Of a DNA stretch of 64,000 nt, positions 1 through 8,911 are shown piece by piece. Position numbers and translations under genes: made by a program. The stretch's first letter is position 1. Each line of letters starts with the position of its first letter. The notes under the pieces are model-generated. The model made no database searches. It was given only the letters and a program-made list of their open reading frames with translations, and was not told the origin of the DNA. The stretch is taken from NCBI RefSeq assembly GCF_009905725.1, contig NZ_JAAAKV010000006.1:62001-126000 (forward strand), written 5' to 3'. The DNA is from Emticicia sp. CRIBPO (GTDB lineage: Bacteria > Bacteroidota > Bacteroidia > Cytophagales > Spirosomataceae).

Positions 1-708
1 AACCGACTGCCCACCTGCACCTGACGAACAAAAAGTATCTTTACGGACATCGTTCATGTTGATCACCACGTCCACTTCATCTGCTTCGGGCAATACAGCC
101 ACCGTAGCGGCCGAAGTATGAATCCTTCCCTGGGATTCTGTGGCCGGTACACGTTGCACACGGTGTACGCCCGATTCGAATTTAAGTTTACCGTACACAT
201 CCTCTCCTTTTACACTCACTACGATCTCCTTGTATCCGCCGGAAGGGGCTTCGGTATAGTCCATCACCTGGAACTGCCATCCCTGCAAAACACTGAAACG
301 CTGATACATCCTGAACAGATCACCTGCAAAAATAGAGGCCTCGTCGCCTCCAGTTCCGGCACGGACTTCCAGGATCACATCCTTGCTGTCGTTCGGGTCT
401 TTCGGAATCAGCATGTCTTTCAGCAAATCCTCGGCCGCATCACGCTTAGGAAGCAGCTCTTCCAGTTCTATTTTAGCCATTTCTCTCATTTCCTCGTCCT
501 TTTCATAAGCGATGAGGTCTTTGGCTTCCTGGATATTGGCTAAAAGCGTGGTGTATTTTTTATATTCGTTGACGATTTTTTCCAGGTCCTTATATTCCTT
601 GCTGATTTTCTTGAATTTATTCATATCAGAAACAACCTCAGGCATCGTGATCTGCTGGGTTACTTCTTCAAATCTCTCCTTAATGGATTCTAACTGGTCT
701 ATAATCAT
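1..708 (-). CDS. prfA: Peptide chain release factor 1 (C-terminus beyond window)
   Basis: This is the N-terminal 236 codons of a class I release factor, which reads UAA and UAG and triggers hydrolysis of the finished peptide on the ribosome. The reading frame runs from an ATG at 706-708 to the left edge without a stop. It ends in the SSGAGGQSV stretch, which holds the universal GGQ motif that enters the peptidyl transferase centre. The N-terminal part (MIIDQLESIKERFEEVT) matches the helical domain of RF1 rather than RF2. A Shine-Dalgarno-like AAGGAG lies 6-7 nt before the ATG, which is rare in this window. About 120 C-terminal residues should lie outside. The next gene, dxs, is on the same strand but has its own terminator between them. 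Confidence 0.95.
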   Translation of the reverse strand, partial: MIIDQLESIKERFEEVTQQITMPEVVSDMNKFKKISKEYKDLEKIVNEYKKYTTLLANIQEAKDLIAYEKDEEMREMAKIELEELLPKRDAAEDLLKDMLIPKDPNDSKDVILEVRAGTGGDEASIFAGDLFRMYQRFSVLQGWQFQVMDYTEAPSGGYKEIVVSVKGEDVYGKLKFESGVHRVQRVPATESQGRIHTSAATVAVLPEADEVDVVINMNDVRKDTFCSSGAGGQSV

Positions 709-773
709 TATTTACTCCTTTGGATAATAACACAAAATTAAGTTTTTTCGATCAGTTTTTGTAAGTCATCCTG

Positions 774-812
774 ACCAAAACAAAATCCCTGCCTCATGGA
801 TAAGACAGGGAT
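774..812 (-). terminator. Terminator of dxs
   Basis: Read on the minus strand, the 7-bp stem ATCCCTG/CAGGGAT (785-791 with 806-812) is followed by the T-rich tail TTTTGTTTTGG. It lies 26 nt past the dxs stop codon, between dxs and prfA. Confidence 0.7.
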
Positions 813-837
813 ATCTATAGTTTACCGTACTCTTTAT

Positions 838-2769
838 CTAAATCAAAACCTTCGCGGCAAGGATCTGGCGGACAGCCGCGGCAATTCCGTTGGCATCAAA
901 ACCACACTCTGCATAAAGCTCGTGCTGTTCCCCGTGCTCAACGATGGTATCAGGAATACCTAACCTCTTTACCTGGGCATGATAGCCATGGTCCATCATG
1001 AATTCCATAATGGCCGAACCTATTCCTCCCATCAGACAGCCGTCTTCGACGGTAATGATCTTGTCAAATTTAGCAAAGACTTCGTGTAAAAGGGCTTCAT
1101 CCAGCGGCTTGGCAAAACGCATGTCATAATGAGCAGCAGATACGCCCTCTGTTTTCAACTTCCCGATGGCTTCTGTGGCTTCATTGCCGATAGGTCCGAA
1201 AGTCAGGATGGCAACATCGTCTCCGTCAGCCACCTGGCGGCCTTTGCCGATTTCAATTTCTGTAAATGGCTTCCTCCAATCCGGCATAACCCCCGCTCCT
1301 CTGGGATAACGGATGGTGATGGCCTGTTTTCCCTGCTGCACTTTGTCAGACTGGGCCAGGAACATCAGATTACGAAGCTCCTCCTCGTTCATCGGAGACG
1401 ACACGATCATGTTCGGAATACACCTCATGAAAGCAATGTCATAGGCTCCGTGGTGTGTAGGTCCGTCGGCTCCGGCAAAACCGGCCCTGTCAAGACAGAA
1501 CACCACAGGAAGATGCTGCAGACAAACGTCATGAATCACCTGATCATAAGCCCTTTGCATAAAAGTGGAATAGATATTACAGAAAACCGTCAGCCCCCTC
1601 GTTGCCATTCCGGCAGAGAAGGTAACCGCATGCTGTTCGGCAATACCCACATCAAAAGCCCTGTCCGGCATGGCTTTCATCATGATATTGAGCGAAGACC
1701 CTGAAGGCATAGCCGGGGTAATCCCTACAATTTTATCATTCTTTTCTGCGAGTTCCACGATCGTGTTTCCGAATACATCCTGGAATTTAGGAGCTACGGG
1801 CTCGTTTATTATTTTTTTCTGGATTTCACCCGTCACTTTATCAAAAAGCCCCGGTGAATGCCATTTGGTCTGGTCTTTTTCAGCGGGAGCGTATCCTTTG
1901 CCTTTTTTGGTGAGGCAATGAAGGATTTTCGGTCCCGGAATGTCTTTGAGGTCTTTCAGCACATGTACCAGGTGATCAATATCGTGTCCGTCGATGGGCC
2001 CGAAATATCTCAGGTTCAGAGCTTCAAAGAAATTGCTTTGACTTAGCAAAGCCCCTTTCATCGCATTTTCTATCTTGGAAACGATCTCCCTGGCACTTTT
2101 ACCGAAATGGCTCATTTTGCCTAGCAGCTTCCAGACATCGTCTTTTACTTTATTATAAGTGGGCGAAGTGGTGATGTCGGTCAGGTATTCTTTCAGGGCT
2201 CCGACGTTAGGGTCAATCGCCATGCAGTTGTCATTCAGGATGATCAGCAGGTTAGCGTCTTTAAGTGATCCTGCGTGGTTCATCCCTTCAAAAGCAAGGC
2301 CGGCTGTGAGGGCACCGTCGCCGATAACAGCGATATGCTGGCGGTGTTTTTCACCATTGTGCAATGAACCCATGGCCATGCCTAAAGCGGCAGAAATGGA
2401 GGTGGAAGAGTGACCTACTCCGAAAGTATCGTATTCACTTTCTTTTCTTTTCGGAAAACCCGAAATGCCGCCGTATATTCTGTTGGTATAAAAAACGTCT
2501 TTTCTTCCGGTCAGGATTTTATGGCCGTAAGCCTGGTGGCCGACGTCCCAAACCAACTGATCATCAGGGGTATTAAAAACATAATGAAGTGCAACGGTGA
2601 GTTCGATTACGCCTAAACTGGCTCCAAAGTGCCCTCCGTTTACAGAAACCATGTCGATGATGTATTGTCGTAACTCTTCACAGACCTGCGGCAGGGATTC
2701 CGTGCCAAGATTTCTTAAATCTGCCGGTATCTGAATATTTTTTAAGAGCTCACTCTCCGGAATCAGCAT
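838..2769 (-). CDS. dxs: 1-deoxy-D-xylulose-5-phosphate synthase
   Basis: The enzyme condenses pyruvate with glyceraldehyde 3-phosphate, using thiamin diphosphate, in the first step of the MEP isoprenoid pathway; its product is also a precursor of thiamin and pyridoxal phosphate. The 643 residues are full length for the family. Visible motifs are GHQAYGHKILTGR with the N-terminal His, HSSTSISAALGMA, the TPP and metal-binding GDGALTAG followed by NDN, the pyrimidine-binding region YSTFMQRAYDQ, and RAGFAGADGPTHHG of the transketolase-like central domain. The C-terminal transketolase domain is intact up to the stop. The start is the first ATG, 160 nt from the divergent spacing to the rhomboid gene. 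It is transcribed with the minus-strand block but has a likely promoter of its own. Confidence 0.97.
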   Translation of the reverse strand: MLIPESELLKNIQIPADLRNLGTESLPQVCEELRQYIIDMVSVNGGHFGASLGVIELTVALHYVFNTPDDQLVWDVGHQAYGHKILTGRKDVFYTNRIYGGISGFPKRKESEYDTFGVGHSSTSISAALGMAMGSLHNGEKHRQHIAVIGDGALTAGLAFEGMNHAGSLKDANLLIILNDNCMAIDPNVGALKEYLTDITTSPTYNKVKDDVWKLLGKMSHFGKSAREIVSKIENAMKGALLSQSNFFEALNLRYFGPIDGHDIDHLVHVLKDLKDIPGPKILHCLTKKGKGYAPAEKDQTKWHSPGLFDKVTGEIQKKIINEPVAPKFQDVFGNTIVELAEKNDKIVGITPAMPSGSSLNIMMKAMPDRAFDVGIAEQHAVTFSAGMATRGLTVFCNIYSTFMQRAYDQVIHDVCLQHLPVVFCLDRAGFAGADGPTHHGAYDIAFMRCIPNMIVSSPMNEEELRNLMFLAQSDKVQQGKQAITIRYPRGAGVMPDWRKPFTEIEIGKGRQVADGDDVAILTFGPIGNEATEAIGKLKTEGVSAAHYDMRFAKPLDEALLHEVFAKFDKIITVEDGCLMGGIGSAIMEFMMDHGYHAQVKRLGIPDTIVEHGEQHELYAECGFDANGIAAAVRQILAAKVLI

Positions 2770-2851
2770 TGAAGTAGGTTTTTAATTGTATCCTGAAAAC
2801 AAATCCAATGGAAGAATGTTTTCATTTTTTTCAAAGTGTAAGTACAATTTG

Positions 2852-2859
2852 CAAAATTA
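2852..2859 (-). promoter_or_regulatory. Putative -7 element for dxs
   Basis: TAATTTTG on the minus strand matches the Bacteroidota -7 consensus TAnnTTTG, about 80 nt before the dxs start. No convincing -33 TTTG is visible, so this is tentative. Confidence 0.35.
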
Positions 2860-2926
2860 CTAATAATAATACTATTAATCTGAAAGAAATAAGGAGTAAT
2901 TTTCAAAATAAAAAAGGCAGTGCCGG

Positions 2927-3832
2927 CTAGTCTTTCTTCTGGCTGGCGATATAAAGTCGTTGTTTTTCCTCTTTAGTCAGGCTTTCATAGCCATTTACAC
3001 TAATTTTATCCAGAAGAGCATCTATTTCATCCTGGTTAGGAAAAAAATCTCTTTCATATTCATCAGACGCTTTGGATGAACCGACGGTGGTTTTGCTGAA
3101 GCGTTTGTGGATCACTTGTTTTTTAGGTCTGCCCAGTCTGCGGAACCAATCAAAGAAATTGCCGACCGGGGAGCCGATAATATCCCAGCCCGATCTCAGG
3201 AATTTGATATAGAGGTAACCAAAAATAGCCCCGCCCAGGTTTAACACCCCGTGACTCGGGTTAAGAAACGAAATCACCAGGAATATAAGGGCGATATATT
3301 TGACACGGATGTAAAACAACCGGAAGATATACAGCTCATAATCAGGCAGTAAAGCCACAGTAGCAAACATAACGGCATACATGGCCGCAGGGGCACCATA
3401 CACAACCGGTGAAAGCGAATGTGTGGTGTTCGAAAGGCCTACGATATTATAGACAGCCAGGTAATACAAACCTGAGAATATACCTCCCGCCAGGTAAATA
3501 GACAGCATTTTACGGCCACCGATAAAGTCAAGGAGGATACTTCCGAACCAGAATAAAGCTATGGAATTAAAGATCAGTGAAAAAAAGCCGTCATTCATGA
3601 AAGGGAAAAACACCAATACCCAGGGATGCAAAAGAAACGACCTGAAGTTGGTGCTCAGCACCATATTTTCACGCAGAAGGGCAGAATATTCTACCCTGTT
3701 GTCGGTAAATCCAAAAATAAAATTGAGAATGACCTGACCAAAAAACACAAAAAAGCATACCAGAATTAATTGAATACTCTGGTTGTTGCTTTTGCTGAAG
3801 GCATTTTTTATGTCATCCCAAATACTTCCCAT
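2927..3832 (-). CDS. Rhomboid-family membrane protein, predicted inactive
   Basis: A 301-residue polytopic inner-membrane protein with the rhomboid layout of about six helices in residues 20-215 and a hydrophilic tail. The catalytic serine motif, GASG in the neighbour, reads GAPA at 146-149, so Pro148 stands where Ser should be. The catalytic histidine of the AHIGG motif is Asn198 (LNLGG). In helix 2 the HxxxN pair is Ser85 and Asn89. It therefore cannot use the usual Ser-His dyad. The C-terminal tail (about residues 265-301, DEIDALLDKI followed by SLTKEEKQ) is a short module I recall from other Bacteroidota rhomboids. It lies 46 bp behind an active rhomboid gene on the same strand. It may act as a regulator or chaperone of substrates, as eukaryotic iRhoms do; that is inference. 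Confidence 0.85.
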   Translation of the reverse strand: MGSIWDDIKNAFSKSNNQSIQLILVCFFVFFGQVILNFIFGFTDNRVEYSALLRENMVLSTNFRSFLLHPWVLVFFPFMNDGFFSLIFNSIALFWFGSILLDFIGGRKMLSIYLAGGIFSGLYYLAVYNIVGLSNTTHSLSPVVYGAPAAMYAVMFATVALLPDYELYIFRLFYIRVKYIALIFLVISFLNPSHGVLNLGGAIFGYLYIKFLRSGWDIIGSPVGNFFDWFRRLGRPKKQVIHKRFSKTTVGSSKASDEYERDFFPNQDEIDALLDKISVNGYESLTKEEKQRLYIASQKKD

Positions 3833-3878
3833 TTGTGATAATTGCTTTTCCTATACAATAATACTAATATCTACGAAA

Positions 3879-4538
3879 TTAATGATAGTATCGTTTATCA
3901 AAATTGAAAAATTTTAATAATATAAATCCGGTGATGAGACCGCCAATGTGTGCAAAATGGGCAATTCCTGACTGTAAACCCGCTGTGCCGGCATAAAGCT
4001 CATATAATCCGTATAAAGTTACAAAATATTTCGCTTTAATTGGAAACGGAAAAAACAACAGCATTAGTTCCACATTTGGAAACAGAAACCCGTAGGCCAC
4101 CAATATTCCGAAAATAGCTCCGGAAGCTCCTACCATCGGGGTTTGGACCATCGCCCAGTACGGCTCGGAGTCGGGCAGCATGCGGCTCATTTCAAACGCA
4201 TTCAGACCTGAGTTAAGCAAAGCGGCTCCGATACCGGTCAGGAGGTAATACGCCATGAATTTCTTTGACCCCATAAAAGCTTCCAGAGCTGACCCGAAAA
4301 TGAACAACCCGAACATATTACTCAGCAGGTGCCCGAATCCCCCGTGCAGGAAAATGTAGGTCAGTGGCTGCCAGGGCTTAAAAAAAGGATTAAGCCAATC
4401 GTCGTTGTTCGGTAAAAACGGGTTGAAGAAAGCAAAATTCCCTATGACAAACTGCTGTGAAAAGAGCTGGGAGATTAAGTGAATTCCTATGGTTAATATC
4501 AGTAGCCTTTTTACAGCGGGTGTTATTTGGTCAAACAT
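3879..4538 (-). CDS. Rhomboid intramembrane serine protease
   Basis: A 219-residue protease of the GlpG type that cuts transmembrane helices inside the inner membrane. The full catalytic set is present: Ser139 in GASG (137-140), His197 in AHIGG, and the helix-2 HGGFGHLLSN stretch with His70 and Asn74, which form the oxyanion site. The L1-loop WR-type motif is not obvious. Glycine-rich helix 6 (GGLITGF) fits the family. It is the first of two rhomboid genes on this strand; the second one is catalytically dead. The length is that of a minimal six-helix bacterial rhomboid without extra domains. Substrates cannot be told from the sequence. Confidence 0.93.
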   Translation of the reverse strand: MFDQITPAVKRLLILTIGIHLISQLFSQQFVIGNFAFFNPFLPNNDDWLNPFFKPWQPLTYIFLHGGFGHLLSNMFGLFIFGSALEAFMGSKKFMAYYLLTGIGAALLNSGLNAFEMSRMLPDSEPYWAMVQTPMVGASGAIFGILVAYGFLFPNVELMLLFFPFPIKAKYFVTLYGLYELYAGTAGLQSGIAHFAHIGGLITGFILLKFFNFDKRYYH

Positions 4539-4591
4539 ATTTTTTTTATTTAGCTAATTCAATATCGTAAAAAAACATTCAAAAGTCATGT

Positions 4592-6448
4592 TTATTGTTT
4601 AAAACCCTCGGCGTTAAAAATGAGTTCGTTGAGTCTTGATAAACTTAGAATCGTCATGACGGGCTTTCCGTCAGGGGTAAAACTCGGCATAGAGGTCTCA
4701 AACAATTGATTAATCAGTCCGTTGATCTCGGGTTTGCTCAGGGTTTTACTGAATTTATGTGAGAATCTCTTGGCCATTGACCTGGCCATATTTTCTTTCT
4801 TGTCCATCTTCTGGTGGTTCTCGTTGATCCTGAACTGCTCGATGATGGCCTTAAAAACATCGGCCTCGTCTTCATCGATGATATCTGCCGGCACACCGTT
4901 GATAATGAACGTATTCTGGCCGAATTCTTCTACACCGAAACCCAGGGACTGGATCAGGTCCATGATTTCAAGAGCCACAGAAAAATCAACAGGAGATAAA
5001 GATACGGTTTTAGGAAATAGCAATTGCTGCGACAAGCCACCTTTGTGTGTCAGTTCCTTTAAATACTTCTCATAAAATATCCGTTCATAAGCCCCCATCT
5101 GGTGAATGACCATGATGCCGCTTTTGACCTGCGAGATGATGAACCGGTTATGAATCTGTATGGCGTTGGCTTCGTGCCATTCGTCGGCCACCAAGGGCGG
5201 TTCGTGATGAATGGAGTTGGCCTTGCTCGAGAATGTCAGCGGGGCTTCCTGTATATGTCTTTGCTCCTGCACTTCTTTTACCCCTTCAAATAGCTTCTGC
5301 CAGTTTTCTTTATTGGGCTTGTCAGCCGGAAAAGATGGCTGTTTCCTGCTTTCAAAATCCGAATACGCCGTTTTTGAAGCTGGTGTCTGCAAAAAAGGAA
5401 TGGGGGAAGACGTCAGATTTCCGAAATTAATATCAGACTCAAAATCAATCGAAGGAGTAAGGTTATACACCCCGATGGCCTGCCTTACCGCTGACCTGAG
5501 AATGGCATAGACGGCTTTTTCGTCGTCAAACTTGATCTCTGTTTTGGTGGGATGAATATTGATATCGATATGCGAAGGGTCTATCTCTATAAAAAGGACG
5601 TAAAAAGGAAATGAGCCCTGTGGTATGGTAGATTCGAATGCCCCCGTAACGGCATGGTTCAGGTACGAACTTTTGATAAATCGTTTATTAACAAAAAAGT
5701 ACTGTTCTCCCTTGCTTTTCTTGGCCGCCTCTGGCTTGCCCACATAACCCTGGATACTCACAAAAGGCGTTGTTTCCTGGCAGTTGGCCAGCTGTTCACG
5801 ATAACTTTTCCCGAATACATCAATAATCCTTTTGCTCAGTTTGGCCTCAGGCAAATTGAAGATTTCGATCTCATTATGAAAGAGAGAAAAGGAGATTTCA
5901 GGATGTGCCAGGGCGATGCGTTGAAATTCCTCCAGGATATGTTTCATTTCAACGGGATTGCCTTTGAGAAAATTTCTGCGGGCAGGCACATTGAAAAAAA
6001 GATTTTTGATCTGAAGATTGGTGCCGGCTGGGCACTGAACATGCTCCTGTTCTTTAAAATCCGAGCCCTCGATGCGGATGTAAGTACCGAGTTCATCATC
6101 AGCCCGCCTGGTTTTCAGTTCCACCTGGGCTACCGCCGCGATAGAGGCCAGGGCTTCGCCCCTGAATCCCATGGTTTTGATAGAAAAGAGGTCGTCAGAC
6201 TCACGGATCTTGGAAGTAGCGTGGCGTTCAAAACTCATGCGGGCGTCCGTCGGAGACATCCCCGAGCCATTGTCAATGACCTGTATCAGGTTACGGCCCG
6301 CTTCTTTAACGATAAGTTGTACAGAGGTGGCATGGGCATCTATGGCGTTTTCCATGAGTTCTTTTACCACAGAAGCCGGCCGCTGAACAACCTCCCCGGC
6401 AGCAATCTGATTGGCAATTGAATCTGATAATAAATGAATGATGTCCAT
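4592..6448 (-). CDS. mutL: DNA mismatch repair protein MutL
   Basis: MutL couples mismatch recognition by MutS to strand removal. The N-terminal GHKL ATPase domain (about 1-330) has KELMENAIDA with the catalytic Glu, DNGSGM at 59-64 and GFRGEALASIAAV at about 94-106. The C-terminal dimerisation domain begins near residue 430. The endonuclease metal motif DQHAxxExxxxE is degenerate: positions 449-460 read HQMGAYERIFYE, so both the Asp and the His are replaced. The late CPHGRP motif reads TPDGKP. The length of 618 is normal. The gene stands 53 bp upstream of the active rhomboid on the same strand. Identity is certain; lack of nicking activity is inferred from the motif. Confidence 0.96.
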   Translation of the reverse strand: MDIIHLLSDSIANQIAAGEVVQRPASVVKELMENAIDAHATSVQLIVKEAGRNLIQVIDNGSGMSPTDARMSFERHATSKIRESDDLFSIKTMGFRGEALASIAAVAQVELKTRRADDELGTYIRIEGSDFKEQEHVQCPAGTNLQIKNLFFNVPARRNFLKGNPVEMKHILEEFQRIALAHPEISFSLFHNEIEIFNLPEAKLSKRIIDVFGKSYREQLANCQETTPFVSIQGYVGKPEAAKKSKGEQYFFVNKRFIKSSYLNHAVTGAFESTIPQGSFPFYVLFIEIDPSHIDINIHPTKTEIKFDDEKAVYAILRSAVRQAIGVYNLTPSIDFESDINFGNLTSSPIPFLQTPASKTAYSDFESRKQPSFPADKPNKENWQKLFEGVKEVQEQRHIQEAPLTFSSKANSIHHEPPLVADEWHEANAIQIHNRFIISQVKSGIMVIHQMGAYERIFYEKYLKELTHKGGLSQQLLFPKTVSLSPVDFSVALEIMDLIQSLGFGVEEFGQNTFIINGVPADIIDEDEADVFKAIIEQFRINENHQKMDKKENMARSMAKRFSHKFSKTLSKPEINGLINQLFETSMPSFTPDGKPVMTILSLSRLNELIFNAEGFKQ

Positions 6449-6825
6449 TATGCTAAAAATCGAAAATCTGTGATTGTAATGAATTTAAATATACTCTAAA
6501 TCCGGCAAAATGCAAAAATGCCTATTTTGCCGACGATTTCCGAATATTTTCTATATGCTTTTATCAACGGGTTTATCCACAAATTGGTTTGTGAGTCATT
6601 TGTTTTACTCATAAATTCAGCAAACAAAGACCGCTCTTGTTATCTTATTTAGCCGGCCAGGCCGTTTCTATAAAGCAGGATAAAGCAACCTGTTTTCTGA
6701 TACGTAAGTGATTGGGACAGATTCAGCCTGTTATAGTACCTTTTCAGGGAGCCGGGGCAAATATCAGCACGTCAGAATTATTTGTCCGCAACTTTGGTTT
6801 AAATGAAATATCAACCCATAGAAAA
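6449..6825. other. Divergent intergenic region with hairpin
   Basis: This 377-bp gap separates the divergent mutL and DUF2911 genes, so it should hold promoters for both. The clearest element is a 9-bp perfect hairpin, CGGCAAAAT (6503-6511) with ATTTTGCCG (6524-6532), 55 bp from the mutL start. A single perfect DnaA-box-like TTATCCACA sits at 6573-6581. I see no clear coding potential; an in-frame ATG-less extension of the DUF2911 gene up to 6712 lacks family similarity. Confidence 0.5.
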
Positions 6826-7347
6826 ATGAAAAAAACCATCAAGATCGCTGTCATTGTTATAGGTGTGCTGGCCGTTGCCTTATTTGTATTCCGGATATGG
6901 ACCAAAAGCAGCAGCCCGTTTGAAAAAGTAGAATTATCACAGGGAGAGCTCAATGTTACTGTAGAGTATTGCAGGCCCTACATGCGGGGCAGAAAAATAT
7001 TCGGTGAACTGGTCCCTTTCGGAACCGTCTGGAGAACAGGGGCCAACGAAGCCACTGTCATTACCTTTTCCAAAAATGTCAGACTGGCCGGAAATCAAGT
7101 CAAGGCAGGTAAATATTCACTCTGGACCATCCCCAATAAGAAAAACTGGACAGTTATCCTGAATCGTGAAACCGGACAATGGGGTACCAACTACAATGAA
7201 AAGGATAACATCCTGAGTTTTGTTGTTCCTTCTGCAGAACTGGGACAAACCATCGATCAGTTTACCATTCAGCTTAAATCGGCAGAAAAAGGAATCGACA
7301 TGAGCCTTAACTGGGAAAATACGGGGGTGAATGTGCCGGTGAGATAA
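6826..7347 (+). CDS. DUF2911 domain protein, membrane-anchored or exported
   Basis: A 173-residue protein of unknown function from a family frequent in Bacteroidota. Residues 5-24 form one hydrophobic segment that is a signal peptide or anchor, so the rest should be in the periplasm. The family is recognised from the central WRTGANEATVITF and GKYSLWTIP stretches and the C-terminal MSLNWENT, which together look like a small beta-sandwich. The start at ATG 6826 is preferred over an upstream in-frame codon at 6712 because it places the signal segment at the N-terminus. It is a single gene, divergent from mutL, and is followed by a purine-rich tract. No biochemical role is known to me. Confidence 0.85.
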   Translation: MKKTIKIAVIVIGVLAVALFVFRIWTKSSSPFEKVELSQGELNVTVEYCRPYMRGRKIFGELVPFGTVWRTGANEATVITFSKNVRLAGNQVKAGKYSLWTIPNKKNWTVILNRETGQWGTNYNEKDNILSFVVPSAELGQTIDQFTIQLKSAEKGIDMSLNWENTGVNVPVR

Positions 7348-7410
7348 TTTTATCGGAGAAAGGAAAAAAGGAAGAAGGAGAAAAGACAAGGGTAGAAAGA
7401 GCAGGGTAAT
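7348..7410. repeat. Purine-rich intergenic tract
   Basis: Just past the DUF2911 stop the plus strand is almost all purine, with repeated GGAAGAAGG and GGAGAAAAG blocks. Similar low-complexity tracts lie at 11509-11566, and as pyrimidines at 26366-26400 and 36160-36209. All four are intergenic. Confidence 0.5.
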
Positions 7411-7520
7411 AGATAGAGTCGAGTGTCTGAAACCTCTTTTGCCGTAAACTTGGACTCTATCAATTATATATGATCAGACATGGCAGACGTTTCTTTTTCC
7501 GTTATCCTTTCTTCCTACAT

Positions 7521-7557
7521 AAATAAAGCCCCTGCTTTTGGTAAAGACAGGGGCTTT
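7521..7557 (-). terminator. Terminator of the DUF4270 gene
   Basis: A perfect 10-bp stem, AAAGCCCCTG (7525-7534) with CAGGGGCTTT (7548-7557), lies 28 nt past the DUF4270 stop. On the minus strand it runs into TTTATTTATG. It could also stop the convergent DUF2911 transcript. Confidence 0.8.
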
Positions 7558-7584
7558 GGGATTTTATAGAACAAGACTTCGCCT

Positions 7585-8901
7585 TTAGTTCGTAGTGTAG
7601 TAGACCTTGATCTCAATCGGGAGTGTCGGGTGGTTCTGGGCACCGATCATGACGCTGCTGGTCGTGTTGCCGGTGTCTGAGCCGCTGGGTACGGTCAGCA
7701 AAAACCCTTTATTGGCCTCTTTTCCAGTGATAATATCATTATAATACTGTGTCAGGTCAAAAGTATAGAAAGAAGTGAAAGTAAGGGCTGAGGCGTCATA
7801 GGTATAAGCACCGGTAACCGCCCCTCCGGCTACATTATATACAGCTCCTTCTATCTGGTTACTGAGGTTTAACTTTAACAAAGAAAGACTCTGGGGCACA
7901 TTCAGACTCTCTTTGACGTTTTTGTGCAGGGCATATACCCGCATCTCCACTCTTGAGACATTCCTGAACTTATTGATTTCTGTCAGCTGGCGTATGCCGG
8001 GGATATTAAACTTGGTATAAAGCCCTACTCCGGCCTTAATCAGACCCTGCTTGTTTGACAGGTCTGTTGACACCTGGGTAAGTGGCTTTTTCAACTGATT
8101 GACCGGTTCAAAAATCGAGCTGTAGGTCAGGTGATTAAACTGGACCGCATTGGTTATCGCCGCAAAATCAAAAGTATGCTTGGTCAGTGTTTTTTCAGAA
8201 TGGGTATACACCCTCACCGAGCTTCCGGTTACTGAAAAATTAAGCAGGGAAGTTACGTTACTTTCGCCAGGTTTGACCACCAGGCCCTTAACCCTCCGGG
8301 TGACTTCATCCATTTCGAAAGTGGCGATTCCGTTCAGTACTTCAAACAGCTTCAATCCGAAATCGTCCGAAAACCTGATGTTTAGCGTAGAGTCTTTCGT
8401 AGGCCTGGCTCTGAATGTGGTACTTCCGAGCGGCGTGCTTTCCGAAGCCAATGACGAGGTATTGTAATAAGTCCTCGAAGTCAAGGGGATGCTTTTCAAC
8501 TGGTAGGCTGATATCACCTGCTGCTGCGTAGTGTCTCCTGTATAACCTGAATAATCAAGCACCAGGGCTACAGAATCGTAAATCTCCTTTTCATTAAGAG
8601 CCAGTCCGTTGATGTTCTGAGAAGGCAATGCGATCTGAAAATAGCTTTCGGAGCGGGTAGAGCCGAAGGTTCCTTCATAAAAAGCCCCCACCAGCATGCT
8701 GCCGGTGGCTGAAGTCGAAATAGAATCAGTCTTCAGAACAGACGTCTGGATTTTCATGGTATCAATAAAAACCACGCTGTTGTTTTCAGGTTGATTCAAA
8801 TCAAAATCAATGGACATGTCTCCGCTGGTACACGCCCAGAAGAAAGAAGACATGGCAATGCCCAGGTACAGCCTGAGGCTGTATTTGAGAAATTTATTCA
8901 T
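7585..8901 (-). CDS. DUF4270 family lipoprotein
   Basis: A 438-residue exported protein of a Bacteroidota family with no known function. The N-terminus MNKFLKYSLRLYLGIAM continues to a lipobox ending in Cys (SSFFWAC, Cys about 24), followed by TSGDMS, so it should be a lipoprotein. The rest is rich in beta strands and Ser/Thr, with the family's usual pattern near the start (a VVFIDTMKIQTS stretch) and end. The start at 8901 is chosen because it puts the signal at the N-terminus; 29 more codons upstream would overlap the end of the DUF4907 gene. It is the last of three minus-strand genes, kelch protein, DUF4907 and this one, separated by 3 and 10 nt, so they are probably one operon. Confidence 0.87.
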   Translation of the reverse strand: MNKFLKYSLRLYLGIAMSSFFWACTSGDMSIDFDLNQPENNSVVFIDTMKIQTSVLKTDSISTSATGSMLVGAFYEGTFGSTRSESYFQIALPSQNINGLALNEKEIYDSVALVLDYSGYTGDTTQQQVISAYQLKSIPLTSRTYYNTSSLASESTPLGSTTFRARPTKDSTLNIRFSDDFGLKLFEVLNGIATFEMDEVTRRVKGLVVKPGESNVTSLLNFSVTGSSVRVYTHSEKTLTKHTFDFAAITNAVQFNHLTYSSIFEPVNQLKKPLTQVSTDLSNKQGLIKAGVGLYTKFNIPGIRQLTEINKFRNVSRVEMRVYALHKNVKESLNVPQSLSLLKLNLSNQIEGAVYNVAGGAVTGAYTYDASALTFTSFYTFDLTQYYNDIITGKEANKGFLLTVPSGSDTGNTTSSVMIGAQNHPTLPIEIKVYYTTN

Positions 8902-8911
8902 CTGATGTTTT

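Noticed and set aside
5654-6421. 255-codon plus-strand frame inside mutL
   Set aside because: It is antisense to the conserved ATPase domain of mutL and shows no domain or start signal.
6561-6581. Replication origin from a DnaA-type box
   Set aside because: Only one perfect box, with one poor neighbour (TTATCAACG), and no dnaA, dnaN or AT-rich unwinding cluster.
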